Source: Methylopila sp. M107
GTDB lineage: Bacteria; Pseudomonadota; Alphaproteobacteria; Rhizobiales; Methylopilaceae
Direction: 5' to 3'
Assembly (NCBI RefSeq): GCF_000384475.1
Contig: NZ_ARWB01000001.1
Coordinates: 908,022-972,021, forward strand
Length of the DNA stretch: 64,000 bases
Below, piece by piece: positions 56,883 through 64,000 of the stretch. The translations under genes were made by a program, and so were the position numbers. The notes beneath the pieces are model-generated. The model was not told the origin of the DNA, ran no database searches, and saw nothing but the letters and a program-made list of their open reading frames with translations. Numbering within the stretch: the first letter of the stretch is position 1; each line of letters starts with the position of its first letter.

Positions 56883-58520
56883 GTGGGCGATAACCTGATC
56901 GTGCACGCGCCGTCGTCATACGCGTATCCGATGCTGATCAAGCGCATCCTGGAGACGGGAACGCGCCGGGCGCCCGACCAGTCGATCGTTTACGCCGACA
57001 AGAAACGGCAGACCTATGTCGAACTGGAGCAGCGCGTGGCGCGCCTCGCTTCGGGTCTCGGCGCGGCGGGCGTCAAGCTCGGCGACACCGTCGCGGTGAT
57101 GGACTGGGACAGCAACCGTTATCTCGAATGCTTCTTCGCCGTGCCGATGATGGGCGCAGTGCTGCACACCATCAACATCCGGCTGTCGCCCGAGCAGATT
57201 CTCTACACGATCAACCACGCGGCCGACGACGTCATCGTGGTGCATCCGGACTTCCTGAACATCCTCGAGCAGATCTGGGATCGGGTCGAGACCAGTCCGA
57301 AACTGATCCTGATCGAGGAGGGCGGCGAGCCAAACACGCCCCTGCCGATCCACGCCCGTTTCGAGCCCTTGCTCGGACAGGGCTCGGACACGTTCGACTT
57401 CCCGGACTTCGACGAGGACACGCGCGCCACGACGTTCTACACGACGGGCACCACCGGCCTGCCGAAGGGCGTCTATTTCAGCCACCGGCAGCTTGTCGCG
57501 CACACTATGGCGTTCGCCGGCGAACTCAAGGGCGCCGGCCACGGCTCGCTCAATCCGCAAGACGTGTACATGCCCTTGACGCCGATGTTCCACGTCCACG
57601 CCTGGGGGCTGCCTTACGTCGCGACGTTCGTCGGCTGCAAGCAGGTCTATCCGGGACGCATGACGCCCGACGTGGTTCTGGACCTGATCGGGAAGGAGGG
57701 CGCGACCTTCTCGCACTGCGTGCCGACCATCCTGCAGATGGTCCTCAGGCATCCGCGCGCCGGCGAGGTCAACCTTGAGGGCTGGAAGATGATCATCGGC
57801 GGAGCGGCCCTGCCGCAGGCGCTCGCCAGGGAGGCGATGCTGCGCGGCATTGACCTCTTCACCGGATACGGCATGTCGGAGACCTGTCCGATCCTGACAT
57901 TGTCGCGGCTCGACCGGGATCAGGAGAACGACAGCCTGGACCGGCAGATCGAACTTCGCTGCAAGGCGGGCCGACCGATCCCGTTCGTCGAGGTGCGCGT
58001 CGTCGACGACGAACTGCGCGACGTCCCCCATGACGGCGTCTCGCCCGGCGAAGTCGTGGCGCGCGCGCCGTGGTTGACGCAGGGTTATCTCCACGATCCC
58101 GAGAACTCCGAAAAACTCTGGCTCGGCGGCTGGCTGCACACCGGCGATATCGGCGTCATCGACAGCCGAGGCTGGCTCAAGATCACCGACCGGATGAAGG
58201 ACGTGATCAAGACGGGCGGCGAGTGGGTGTCGTCGATCGACGTCGAGGACATATTGCTCAAGGCGGCGAACGTCGCCGAAGCCGCAGTGATCGGCATTCC
58301 GGACCCGAAGTGGACCGAGCGTCCGCTCGCCATCGTCGTGCCGAAGCCGGGCGAGGCGCTGGTGGAGGCCGAGATCAAGGCGCACCTGCAGGCTTACGCC
58401 GAGAAGGGCGTGATCTCGAAATACGCCGTGCCGGACAGGATCGTGTTCGTGTCGGAACTCCCGAGGACCAGCGTCGGCAAGCTCGACAAGAAGGAGCTGC
58501 GCGCGCTCTACGCGAAGTAG
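56883..58520 (+). CDS. Medium-chain fatty acid--CoA ligase (AlkK/FadD-like)
   Basis: This activates a fatty acid with ATP and CoA. The protein has 545 residues. It has FYTTGTTGLPKGVYFSHRQL (P-loop, about residue 184 onward), PMFHVHAWGLPY, GYGMSETCP, and the C-terminal DRMKDVIKTGGEWVSSIDVED and GKLDKKELR with the catalytic Lys. Overall it resembles AlkK, the medium-chain ligase of alkane operons. It has a GTG start with AGGGAGGG seven bases upstream, and is downstream of phaC2 with its own palindrome. Confidence 0.9.
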   Translation: MGDNLIVHAPSSYAYPMLIKRILETGTRRAPDQSIVYADKKRQTYVELEQRVARLASGLGAAGVKLGDTVAVMDWDSNRYLECFFAVPMMGAVLHTINIRLSPEQILYTINHAADDVIVVHPDFLNILEQIWDRVETSPKLILIEEGGEPNTPLPIHARFEPLLGQGSDTFDFPDFDEDTRATTFYTTGTTGLPKGVYFSHRQLVAHTMAFAGELKGAGHGSLNPQDVYMPLTPMFHVHAWGLPYVATFVGCKQVYPGRMTPDVVLDLIGKEGATFSHCVPTILQMVLRHPRAGEVNLEGWKMIIGGAALPQALAREAMLRGIDLFTGYGMSETCPILTLSRLDRDQENDSLDRQIELRCKAGRPIPFVEVRVVDDELRDVPHDGVSPGEVVARAPWLTQGYLHDPENSEKLWLGGWLHTGDIGVIDSRGWLKITDRMKDVIKTGGEWVSSIDVEDILLKAANVAEAAVIGIPDPKWTERPLAIVVPKPGEALVEAEIKAHLQAYAEKGVISKYAVPDRIVFVSELPRTSVGKLDKKELRALYAK

Positions 58521-58545
58521 ACGCGGGGAGAGCGGCTCTTTCTTT

Positions 58546-58700
58546 ACCTCTCCCCGGTGGGGAGAGAGCCTGCCCCGGACTTGATCCGGGGTCGCGAGGC
58601 GAAGCCGAAGCGGGTGAGGGGGAGCTGGGCTTTCCAGGTAGGGCGGCGCCCCCTCACCCGCCGCTTCGCGTCGACCTCTCCCCACCGGGGAGAAGTGAAG
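58546..58700. repeat. Inverted pair of CTCTCCCC-type palindromic repeats
   Basis: ACCTCTCCCCGGTGGGGAGAG at one end faces GACCTCTCCCCACCGGGGAGA at the other, with GCGGGTGAGGGGG and CCCCCTCACCCGCC between. It lies between the ligase and the acyl-CoA dehydrogenase, so the two may not be fully coupled. Confidence 0.75.
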
Positions 58701-58767
58701 GTCGGCGCCCAACTTCAAATGCGATAGCCCTGGAGCGCCGGGTGAGAAACGTGCATCGGAGGACGTC

Positions 58768-59973
58768 ATGAGCCGGCCCGCCGGATCGACCGACTACGCG
58801 CCGCCGCTGATCGACGGCGATTTCTACGCGATCCAGGATATGCTGACGGCCGACGAGCGCGGCCTCGTCGACCGCGTGCGCGCCTTCGCGGAGAACGAGG
58901 TTCAGCCCCTCGTCGTCGAGCACTGGGCGAAAGCGGAGTTTCCGCACCACATCGTCCCCGGTCTCGCCGAGCTCGGAATCGCCGGGATCGGCTATGACGG
59001 CTTCGGCTGTCCCGGCGGGCTGCCGCTGCTGAACGGCGTCGTCACGATGATGCTGGCGCGCACCGATCCCTCGATCGGGACGTTTTACGCGGTTCATTCG
59101 GGCATCGCGATGGGCTCGATCTATCTCTGCGGCTCCGACGAGCAGAAGGAGCGCTGGTTGCCCGCGCTGGCCCGGATGGAGCGCATCGGCTCCTTCGCCC
59201 TCACCGAGCCCGACGTCGGCTCCGCGACCTCGCGGGGCATGACGACGACCTGCCGGCGCGAAGGCGACGAATGGGTGCTGAACGGCCAGAAGAAATGGAT
59301 CGGCAACGGCACCTTCTCCGATGACAACGTCGTCTGGGCGCGCGACGTCGAGACCGACGAGGTGAAGGGTTTCGTCGTCGACAAGACCAACCCCGGCTTC
59401 GGGGCCGAGAAGATCGAGCGCAAGATCTCGCTGAGGATCGTCCAGAACGCGCTGATCACGCTGACCGATTGCCGGGTCCCAGAAGCCGACCGCTTACAGC
59501 GCGCCAACAGCTTCAAGGACACCGCCAAGGTGCTGCGCATGACGCGCGCGGGGGTGAGCTGGCTCGCCGTCGGCACGCAGATGGGCGCCTATGAGCACGC
59601 GCTGCGTTACGCCCAGACGCGCCATCAGTTCGACCGGCCGATCGGCGGCTTCCAGCTCGTGCAGGACCTGCTGGTGCGCATGCTCGGCAACGTGACGTCG
59701 ACGCAGGCGATGATGCTCCAACTCGCCAAGCTTCAGGGCGAGGGCCGCGCCCGCGACGAGCACTCCGCGCTCGCCAAGGCGTTCTGCACCGTCAGGATGC
59801 GCGAGACCGTCGGATGGGCGCGCGAGCTGCTCGGCGGCAACGGCGTCCTCATCGACGAGCATGTCGGCCGCTTCGTCGGCGACGCCGAGGCGATCTACTC
59901 GTATGAAGGCACCCGCGAGATGAACACGTTGATCGTCGGCAAGGCGATCACCGGCCTCAGCGCCTTCGTCTGA
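58768..59973 (+). CDS. Acyl-CoA dehydrogenase (glutaryl-CoA dehydrogenase-like)
   Basis: The protein has 401 residues. It shows ALTEPDVGSATSRGM and WVLNGQKKWIGNGTFSDD (about residues 148-186), RQTRHQFDRPIGGFQL-type AQTRHQFDRPIGGFQLVQDLL, GGNGVLIDEHVGRF, and the base region YSYEGTREMNTLIVG. The length and EGTREMN suit the glutaryl-CoA dehydrogenase branch, which includes general acyl-CoA dehydrogenases. It lies on the same strand after the ligase. Confidence 0.9.
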   Translation: MSRPAGSTDYAPPLIDGDFYAIQDMLTADERGLVDRVRAFAENEVQPLVVEHWAKAEFPHHIVPGLAELGIAGIGYDGFGCPGGLPLLNGVVTMMLARTDPSIGTFYAVHSGIAMGSIYLCGSDEQKERWLPALARMERIGSFALTEPDVGSATSRGMTTTCRREGDEWVLNGQKKWIGNGTFSDDNVVWARDVETDEVKGFVVDKTNPGFGAEKIERKISLRIVQNALITLTDCRVPEADRLQRANSFKDTAKVLRMTRAGVSWLAVGTQMGAYEHALRYAQTRHQFDRPIGGFQLVQDLLVRMLGNVTSTQAMMLQLAKLQGEGRARDEHSALAKAFCTVRMRETVGWARELLGGNGVLIDEHVGRFVGDAEAIYSYEGTREMNTLIVGKAITGLSAFV

Positions 59974-60001
59974 GCAGCTTCTGCGGCGCCGCGCCTGGGG
60001 T

Positions 60002-61306
60002 TCAATGCGCCCCGAGCGCCTGCGAGATGGCGAAGATCGCGAGCCCCGCGAGGCCGCCGACGACGGCGCCGTTCATGCGGATGAACTGCAGGTCCGGCCC
60101 GATGTTGTCTTCGACGAGCGCCACCATCTCGTCGGCGTCCCAGGACTTGACCTGCGCGGCCACGAAATCCCCGATCTCGCCGCGGCGGCTCTCGATCGCG
60201 CCGGCGATCATCGCTCTCAACGCCCCATTCAGCCGCGACGACTGGTCGTCCGTCACGTCGAGCATGGCCGCGGCGCGCGGCATCGCCTCCGCGAGCCCGG
60301 CCGAAAGCGAGCGCGCGAAGGTTTCCGATTGCTCCTCCACAAGCCGTCGCACGGTCGCGAAGGCGTGCCGGCCTAGCGTCTCGACCGGCGAAGCGGCGAA
60401 GAGCTCGTCGCGCAGGCGCGCGATCGCCTGTCCGGCCTCGGGCGAGGACTCGATCTCCTCGACCACCTTGTCCATCAATGTCTCGAATTCGCGGTGAAGG
60501 GCGTGTTCGGGGTCGGATCGGACATTCTCGATATAGGCCGCGATCGACAGCACGATCTTGCGGAACACCGCATGATCTCCGCCGGCGAGCTTCACCACCG
60601 CCGGCATCTCGCGCCGCATGCCGTCCCGTAGTTCGGCGAGCGTCTTGGGCGACGACAGGATTTTCAGCACGCCGCCGAGCGCGACGTCGAGAACCCGGTG
60701 GCGGTTCGCGCTGACGAAGGGCGAGCGCAGGATGGACGACGCCGCCCGCTGCGCGTCGACCGCCAAAAGCCGGCGCGACAGGCGATCGAGAACCTCGTCA
60801 CGCAGGCCGGATTTCTCGATGGCGTCGAGCAGGAAGGGCGAGATCGCGACGATACGCTTCGCGATCTGCTCCGCGTTCGACGGATTGCGCATCCATCGCC
60901 GCGCCGCCTCGACGAAATCGATTTCCCTCAGCCGCGCGTCGAGCACGTCAGCGCCGAGGAAGTTCTCCTGGATGAAGCTCCCGAGCCGCTCCGCGATGCG
61001 ATCGCGTTCCCGCACCACGATCGCCGTGTGCGGCAGAGGCAGGCCGAGCGGGCGGCCGAAGATGGCGACGACGGCGTACCAGTCGGCCAAACCGCCGATG
61101 ACGGCTGCTTCCGCGAAGGCCGCCACATAGGCCATCGCCGGCCATTGCGCGGCGAGCAGACGCGACGCGACAAGCGTCGCGACGCATGTGACGAGCACGC
61201 CCGTCGCCGCGAGCTTCGCGCGCTGGAGCGTGGTCGCGCCAGAGGCGCTCCGAAGCGTCGCCCGCGGCCTGGCGCGCCACTCTGCGCTCCGAAGCAAGGC
61301 GCGCAA
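60002..61306 (-). CDS. DUF445 family membrane protein
   Basis: The protein has about 434 residues. An N-terminal membrane segment is followed by a long helical body. Signatures are AFAEAAVIGGLADWYAVVAIFGRPLGLPLPHTAIV (within the first 100 residues; given as two pieces of the DUF445 core) and the closing NGAVVGGLAGLAIFAISQAL. The start is uncertain: the ATG at 61405 overlaps the phasin gene by 88 bases, so I prefer the TTG at 61306; a TTG at 61297 is also possible. The function of the family is unknown. It lies 11 bases after the phasin stop. Confidence 0.75.
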   Translation of the reverse strand: MRALLRSAEWRARPRATLRSASGATTLQRAKLAATGVLVTCVATLVASRLLAAQWPAMAYVAAFAEAAVIGGLADWYAVVAIFGRPLGLPLPHTAIVVRERDRIAERLGSFIQENFLGADVLDARLREIDFVEAARRWMRNPSNAEQIAKRIVAISPFLLDAIEKSGLRDEVLDRLSRRLLAVDAQRAASSILRSPFVSANRHRVLDVALGGVLKILSSPKTLAELRDGMRREMPAVVKLAGGDHAVFRKIVLSIAAYIENVRSDPEHALHREFETLMDKVVEEIESSPEAGQAIARLRDELFAASPVETLGRHAFATVRRLVEEQSETFARSLSAGLAEAMPRAAAMLDVTDDQSSRLNGALRAMIAGAIESRRGEIGDFVAAQVKSWDADEMVALVEDNIGPDLQFIRMNGAVVGGLAGLAIFAISQALGAH

Positions 61307-61317
61307 CCGATGTTCGC

Positions 61318-61749
61318 TCAGCGCTCGAAGCGGCGGAGACTGTCCTCGAGCGTTCGCGCGGCGGAGCCCGCCGCTTGCGACATGACCACAGCGAGCGCGC
61401 GCCATCTTTCCATGCCGACACGGGTCTGGGCGCGGACATAGTCGACCTGCGCGGCCACGGCCTCGGCGGGGGATTTCGACGCCGCGAGCCGCCCGATGTG
61501 TTCCAGAGCAAGAAACGCGTCGTCCGCCGCGGCGCCCTGAACGCGACGGCCGAGGGCGGTCGCATTCTCGACATAGGAGACGCCTCTTCGCTCGGCCAAG
61601 TCGATAACCTTCTCGCCGCTGGAGCGCACCGTCTCCAACTTCAGACGCGCGAACTCAACGGATCGCTCGGCGGCGCGGCGCGAAGGCGTCGCGCGCTCGC
61701 GATCCTGCGCTTCCAACTGCTTCAACGCCCAAGCAATGTCGTTTTTCAT
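61318..61749 (-). CDS. Phasin-family protein
   Basis: The protein has 143 residues. It is all helical and amphipathic, with AAERSVEFARLKLETVRSSG and AAADDAFLALEHIGRLAASKSPAEAVAAQVDYVRAQ (region about 72-106), the phasin_2 pattern. Phasins coat PHA granules; the presence of two PHA synthases and a depolymerase 5-20 kb away fits. Some proteins of this type instead associate with other envelopes, so granule binding is not proven. It begins MKNDIAWALKQLEAQ. Confidence 0.8.
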   Translation of the reverse strand: MKNDIAWALKQLEAQDRERATPSRRAAERSVEFARLKLETVRSSGEKVIDLAERRGVSYVENATALGRRVQGAAADDAFLALEHIGRLAASKSPAEAVAAQVDYVRAQTRVGMERWRALAVVMSQAAGSAARTLEDSLRRFER

Positions 61750-62282
61750 TTGCCAGTCTCCATTCGCGAACTCTCGGAGAGCGACGCGCCCTCCGAAGTC
61801 GGATTTGGGTTCCTAGACGCGCTGGATAAGAATACGCTGTGAGCGGTCCTTGGTATCAAAGTACGCCAGAATGTCCGTCGGCATTTTAATTACTAGACAA
61901 TTTGATTATATTTTCTTAGAGGAGATTTTCGTGCCTTAGGAATTCAAATTACCGTCTCTCTGTTGAGGCGAGTATTATAAAATCCGAAAATTAATCGACG
62001 TGAACCTAAAGAAAAACATCGATAGCGACGATGATCGGAAGAAGATTTCATTTCGGTTCGACACTCCGCTGAAACGCGCCATGAGTCTCCTAACTTTCGA
62101 TAGGGACGACTGAAGCCCTGTGGCTGCGACCCCGCCACCGCCGGTACGTCCGCCTGGCTCCCGTGCGGACACGCCCCAAAATCGGGATGCGACGAAAGAA
62201 GTCGGCTTCAACACTGCGGGCGACCGGAAGCCAAAACAGTCCGCCCTGAATCGAATTGTCGACGTGAAGATTAAGACGTCGC
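61750..62282. other. 533-base gap with an AT-rich patch upstream of the phasin
   Basis: 61860-62060 is markedly AT-rich against its surroundings. A 37-codon open frame (GTG 62000 to TGA 62113) encodes a basic segment DDDRKKISFRFDTPLKRAM with a faint ribbon-helix-helix look, but no ribosome site precedes it and I do not call it a gene. CCTAAC-TTTC-GATAGG at 62089-62104 is a one-mismatch match to the CCTATC-N4-GATAGG palindrome. The rest shows nothing. Confidence 0.4.
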
Positions 62283-62963
62283 CTAGTCCCCGTAGGACGC
62301 GGCCCTGACAGGCTCCGACGCGAACTGGCGGCGATAGAGCACGATGAAGACTGCGACGCTCGCTGCGATCAGCACATAGGGACTGACGAACCAGCCGAGA
62401 TAGGCCAGCACGAAGAACAGGGCGCGCAGGCCGCGATTGAAATGCTTGCCCGCCTCGATGTTCATGCGCGCCGCCCGTTCGATCGCCTCCGCCATTTCGG
62501 GGGTGCCGGCCTGCTTGTAGGAGGGCGTCGAGACGACGAGGATCGAGCAGTAGTTGAACAGCCGGTAGGCCCAGACAAACTTGAAGAAGGCGTAGACGAA
62601 GATCGCCGCGAAGCCGAGCGCCTTCAAGTCGTAGAGCTCGGTCGTCGTAGCGATGCCGAGCGGCAGCCTGCCGAACACGTTGACGGCCTCTTCGCTGGCG
62701 CGCAGCGCCGCGAGCCCGCCGCCGATCGCGATGAGAGAGGTCGAGGCGAAGAACGCCGCGCCGTTCTGCAATCCCTGCATGGCGATCGAGTCCGGCATGC
62801 GCGCCTCACGCTCGGACATCCGCAGCATCCAGGCGCGACGCCGCTTCGCCATGATGGCGTTGAGGCATCTGGGCGACCTCTCGACCTGGACATGATGAAT
62901 GATCCAGAGGCCGAGAAAGACGCCGAGCGCGACGAGATCGATGGGGGAGAGGACGCCTGTCAT
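62283..62963 (-). CDS. DUF599 family membrane protein
   Basis: The protein has 226 residues with about four hydrophobic segments (near residues 6-24, 68-88, 115-135 and 186-212). It has the family pattern MSEREARMPDSIAMQGLQNGAAFFASTSL and FVYAFFKFVWAYRLFNYCS. Its function is unknown. It is a single gene between the AT-rich gap and the DUF1489 gene. Confidence 0.82.
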   Translation of the reverse strand: MTGVLSPIDLVALGVFLGLWIIHHVQVERSPRCLNAIMAKRRRAWMLRMSEREARMPDSIAMQGLQNGAAFFASTSLIAIGGGLAALRASEEAVNVFGRLPLGIATTTELYDLKALGFAAIFVYAFFKFVWAYRLFNYCSILVVSTPSYKQAGTPEMAEAIERAARMNIEAGKHFNRGLRALFFVLAYLGWFVSPYVLIAASVAVFIVLYRRQFASEPVRAASYGD

Positions 62964-63012
62964 CGCGGCAGCCTAGCGCGAAGTTGCGCGCGGCTCACCA
63001 TGGCGCGTCGCA

Positions 63013-63450
63013 TCACATCAGTCCGAGCGACCGGAGTTCTGCGACGAGGTGACCGGGCAGGCCGGGCGCGAGCAGCTGGTCGTCGGCGAGGTCCGCCGGC
63101 GCCTCGTTCGCCGGAAGGTATCGCCAGCCCTGGAAGGGGCGGCGCGGGGTCGGGCGCACGGCGACGAGCTCCGGCTCCATCACGATCGCGCAGCGCTCGA
63201 CGCCGTCTGTATCCTTCACCGCGCGGAGATCGCTTATCTTCTGGCGGACGAGGATCGTCCCCTTGATCACCCAGTAGAGCGAACCGCCGTCGAGAACTTC
63301 CGCGGCGCGCTTCGGCGTGGATCGGGTGACATGGGCCTGTTCCGCCGCGAGGCCCCGACGCCGCTTGTCGGCCAGCCGCTGGTCGATCCAGGCGCGGAGC
63401 TCCTCCGGCGAGTCGCAGCCAACGCAGAGTTTCTGGAGATGCACCGTCAT
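63013..63450 (-). CDS. DUF1489 family protein
   Basis: The protein has 145 residues and begins MTVHLQKLCVGCDSPEELRAWI, a close match to this alphaproteobacterial family. It also has HVTRSTPKRAAEVLDGGSLYWVIKG, and GWRYLPANEAPADL near the end. Function unknown. It starts 16 bases after the stop of the 143-residue secreted protein gene, so the two are probably in one operon. Confidence 0.88.
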   Translation of the reverse strand: MTVHLQKLCVGCDSPEELRAWIDQRLADKRRRGLAAEQAHVTRSTPKRAAEVLDGGSLYWVIKGTILVRQKISDLRAVKDTDGVERCAIVMEPELVAVRPTPRRPFQGWRYLPANEAPADLADDQLLAPGLPGHLVAELRSLGLM

Positions 63451-63466
63451 GCGTCGGCCGTCCGCG

Positions 63467-63898
63467 TCAGAAGCCGGGCGCGGTCTGCCAGCCCGAGACC
63501 GACATCTTGTTCCGGAGGCCCTGGCATTTCTGGACCGAGATTCCCGGCAGAACCGGCACGCGCCGCCGGTTGGCCTGCGACAGCGCGTCGATCGTCTCGC
63601 GGCACGCTATGATCTCGACGCCCGGACGGCGGGACTTCATGTAGTCGCGCTGGACCGTCGAAGTGCCCGGAATGGCGACGATCGCGCCTGCGGACGCCAG
63701 GATGATGCGGAATTTGCGCCCGTGGCCGCCTTTCGCGAAGTCGCCGCCGGCGCGCAGCGCCTTGAGGAACATCGACGGATCGTGGCTCACGATCGTGACG
63801 TATTGCTCGTCGCCCGGCGCCGCGCGCGTCTCGGCGACCGTCGCCGCGATCGTCAGCGCCGCGGCGGCCAGCAGGAAAGACGGGCGAAGGAAGCTCAT
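63467..63898 (-). CDS. Small secreted hypothetical protein
   Basis: The protein has 143 residues. It opens with a signal peptide (MSFLRPSFLLAAAALTIAATVAETRAA). The mature part, YVTIVSHDPSMFLKALRAGG and RKFRIILASAGAIVAIPG, has the look of a DsrE-like fold, but I am not sure. Two Cys (IIACRE and VQKCQG) could form a disulfide. It lies just upstream of the DUF1489 gene. Confidence 0.6.
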   Translation of the reverse strand: MSFLRPSFLLAAAALTIAATVAETRAAPGDEQYVTIVSHDPSMFLKALRAGGDFAKGGHGRKFRIILASAGAIVAIPGTSTVQRDYMKSRRPGVEIIACRETIDALSQANRRRVPVLPGISVQKCQGLRNKMSVSGWQTAPGF

Positions 63899-63914
63899 CG
63901 CGTCTTGCGCCCCG

Positions 63915-64000
63915 TCAATCGTCGTTGGACAGCAGGCCCTTGAACATGTGCTCGATGAAGTTCTTCTCTTCGCCGGCGGTCGGCGTCGTGTTCGACACGA
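63915..64000 (-). CDS. C-terminal end of an unidentified protein (partial)
   Basis: The last 27 codons of a minus-strand gene end at a TGA at 63915-63917. The tail reads VSNTTPTAGEEKNFIEHMF and ends LLSNDD. I do not recognise it. It lies 16 bases upstream of the small secreted protein gene on the same strand, so it may head that operon. Confidence 0.55.
   Translation of the reverse strand, partial: VSNTTPTAGEEKNFIEHMFKGLLSNDD

Noticed and set aside
56916-58769. 617-residue open frame antisense to the acyl-CoA ligase
   Set aside because: Shadow of a strong gene, with no recognisable motif; composition is that of an antisense frame.
62089-62104. CCTAAC-TTTC-GATAGG as a fifth regulon site
   Set aside because: It has one mismatch and lies 340 bases from the phasin start, within a possible small frame, with no clear promoter. 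Noted but not counted.

Overview
The window reads as a high-GC chromosomal segment of an alphaproteobacterium of the order Hyphomicrobiales (Rhizobiales). The evidence is the gene order trpG-trpD-trpC / moaC-moeA-lexA / comEC / gltX / gltA, an alphaproteobacterial LexA box (GTTC-N7-GTTC) in front of lexA, small families typical of that order (DUF2865, DUF1489), and mosaic palindromic repeats between many genes. A complete pqqABCDE cluster shows that the cell makes the cofactor PQQ, so it uses PQQ-dependent alcohol, methanol or sugar dehydrogenases. No such dehydrogenase lies in the window. I can see no rRNA, tRNA, CRISPR array, phage or transposase gene.

Bases 1-16,000 are mostly housekeeping: the end of a fabZ-like gene, gltA, gltX, comEC, lexA, moeA, moaC, two small membrane proteins, trpC, trpD, trpG and a secreted DUF2865 protein. 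Bases 14,300-20,600 hold pqqEDCBA on the minus strand, including the 25-residue precursor peptide PqqA, and a divergent TonB-dependent siderophore-type receptor. Bases 20,700-28,100 hold an OmpA-like lipid-envelope protein, a small secreted protein, a tightly overlapping cysS / MNT nucleotidyltransferase / HEPN / cimA operon, and a Tat-exported sulfatase.

Bases 28,200-60,000 are the most interesting part: about 32 kb of fatty-acyl, CoA-thioester and polyhydroxyalkanoate (PHA) metabolism. A + strand pair encodes an aldehyde dehydrogenase and a long CoA-transferase. A facing eight-gene minus-strand operon (43,065 down to 32,164) encodes acetoacetyl-CoA synthetase, a PHA synthase, a PhaZ-type intracellular depolymerase, two short-chain dehydrogenases, a saccharopine-dehydrogenase-like protein, a thiolase and an acyl-CoA dehydrogenase. 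Then come an outer-membrane MetA-pathway channel, an SCP-x thiolase, a TetR regulator, a GFA-fold protein, FadA and FadB, a MalT/AlkS-type LuxR regulator, a MaoC hydratase, a second PHA synthase, an AlkK-like acyl-CoA ligase and another acyl-CoA dehydrogenase. Together they could import a hydrophobic acid, aldehyde or alcohol, activate it, oxidise it by beta-oxidation and divert hydroxyacyl-CoA into PHA.

The same 16-bp palindrome, CCTATC-N4-GATAGG, lies in front of the aldehyde dehydrogenase operon, between the LuxR regulator and the MaoC/PHA-synthase pair, in front of the acyl-CoA ligase, and with one mismatch in front of fadA. These four promoters are spread over 28 kb. I infer a single regulon, probably controlled by the LuxR protein encoded beside one of the sites. 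The last 4 kb hold a DUF445 membrane protein, a phasin, DUF599, DUF1489 and a small secreted protein.
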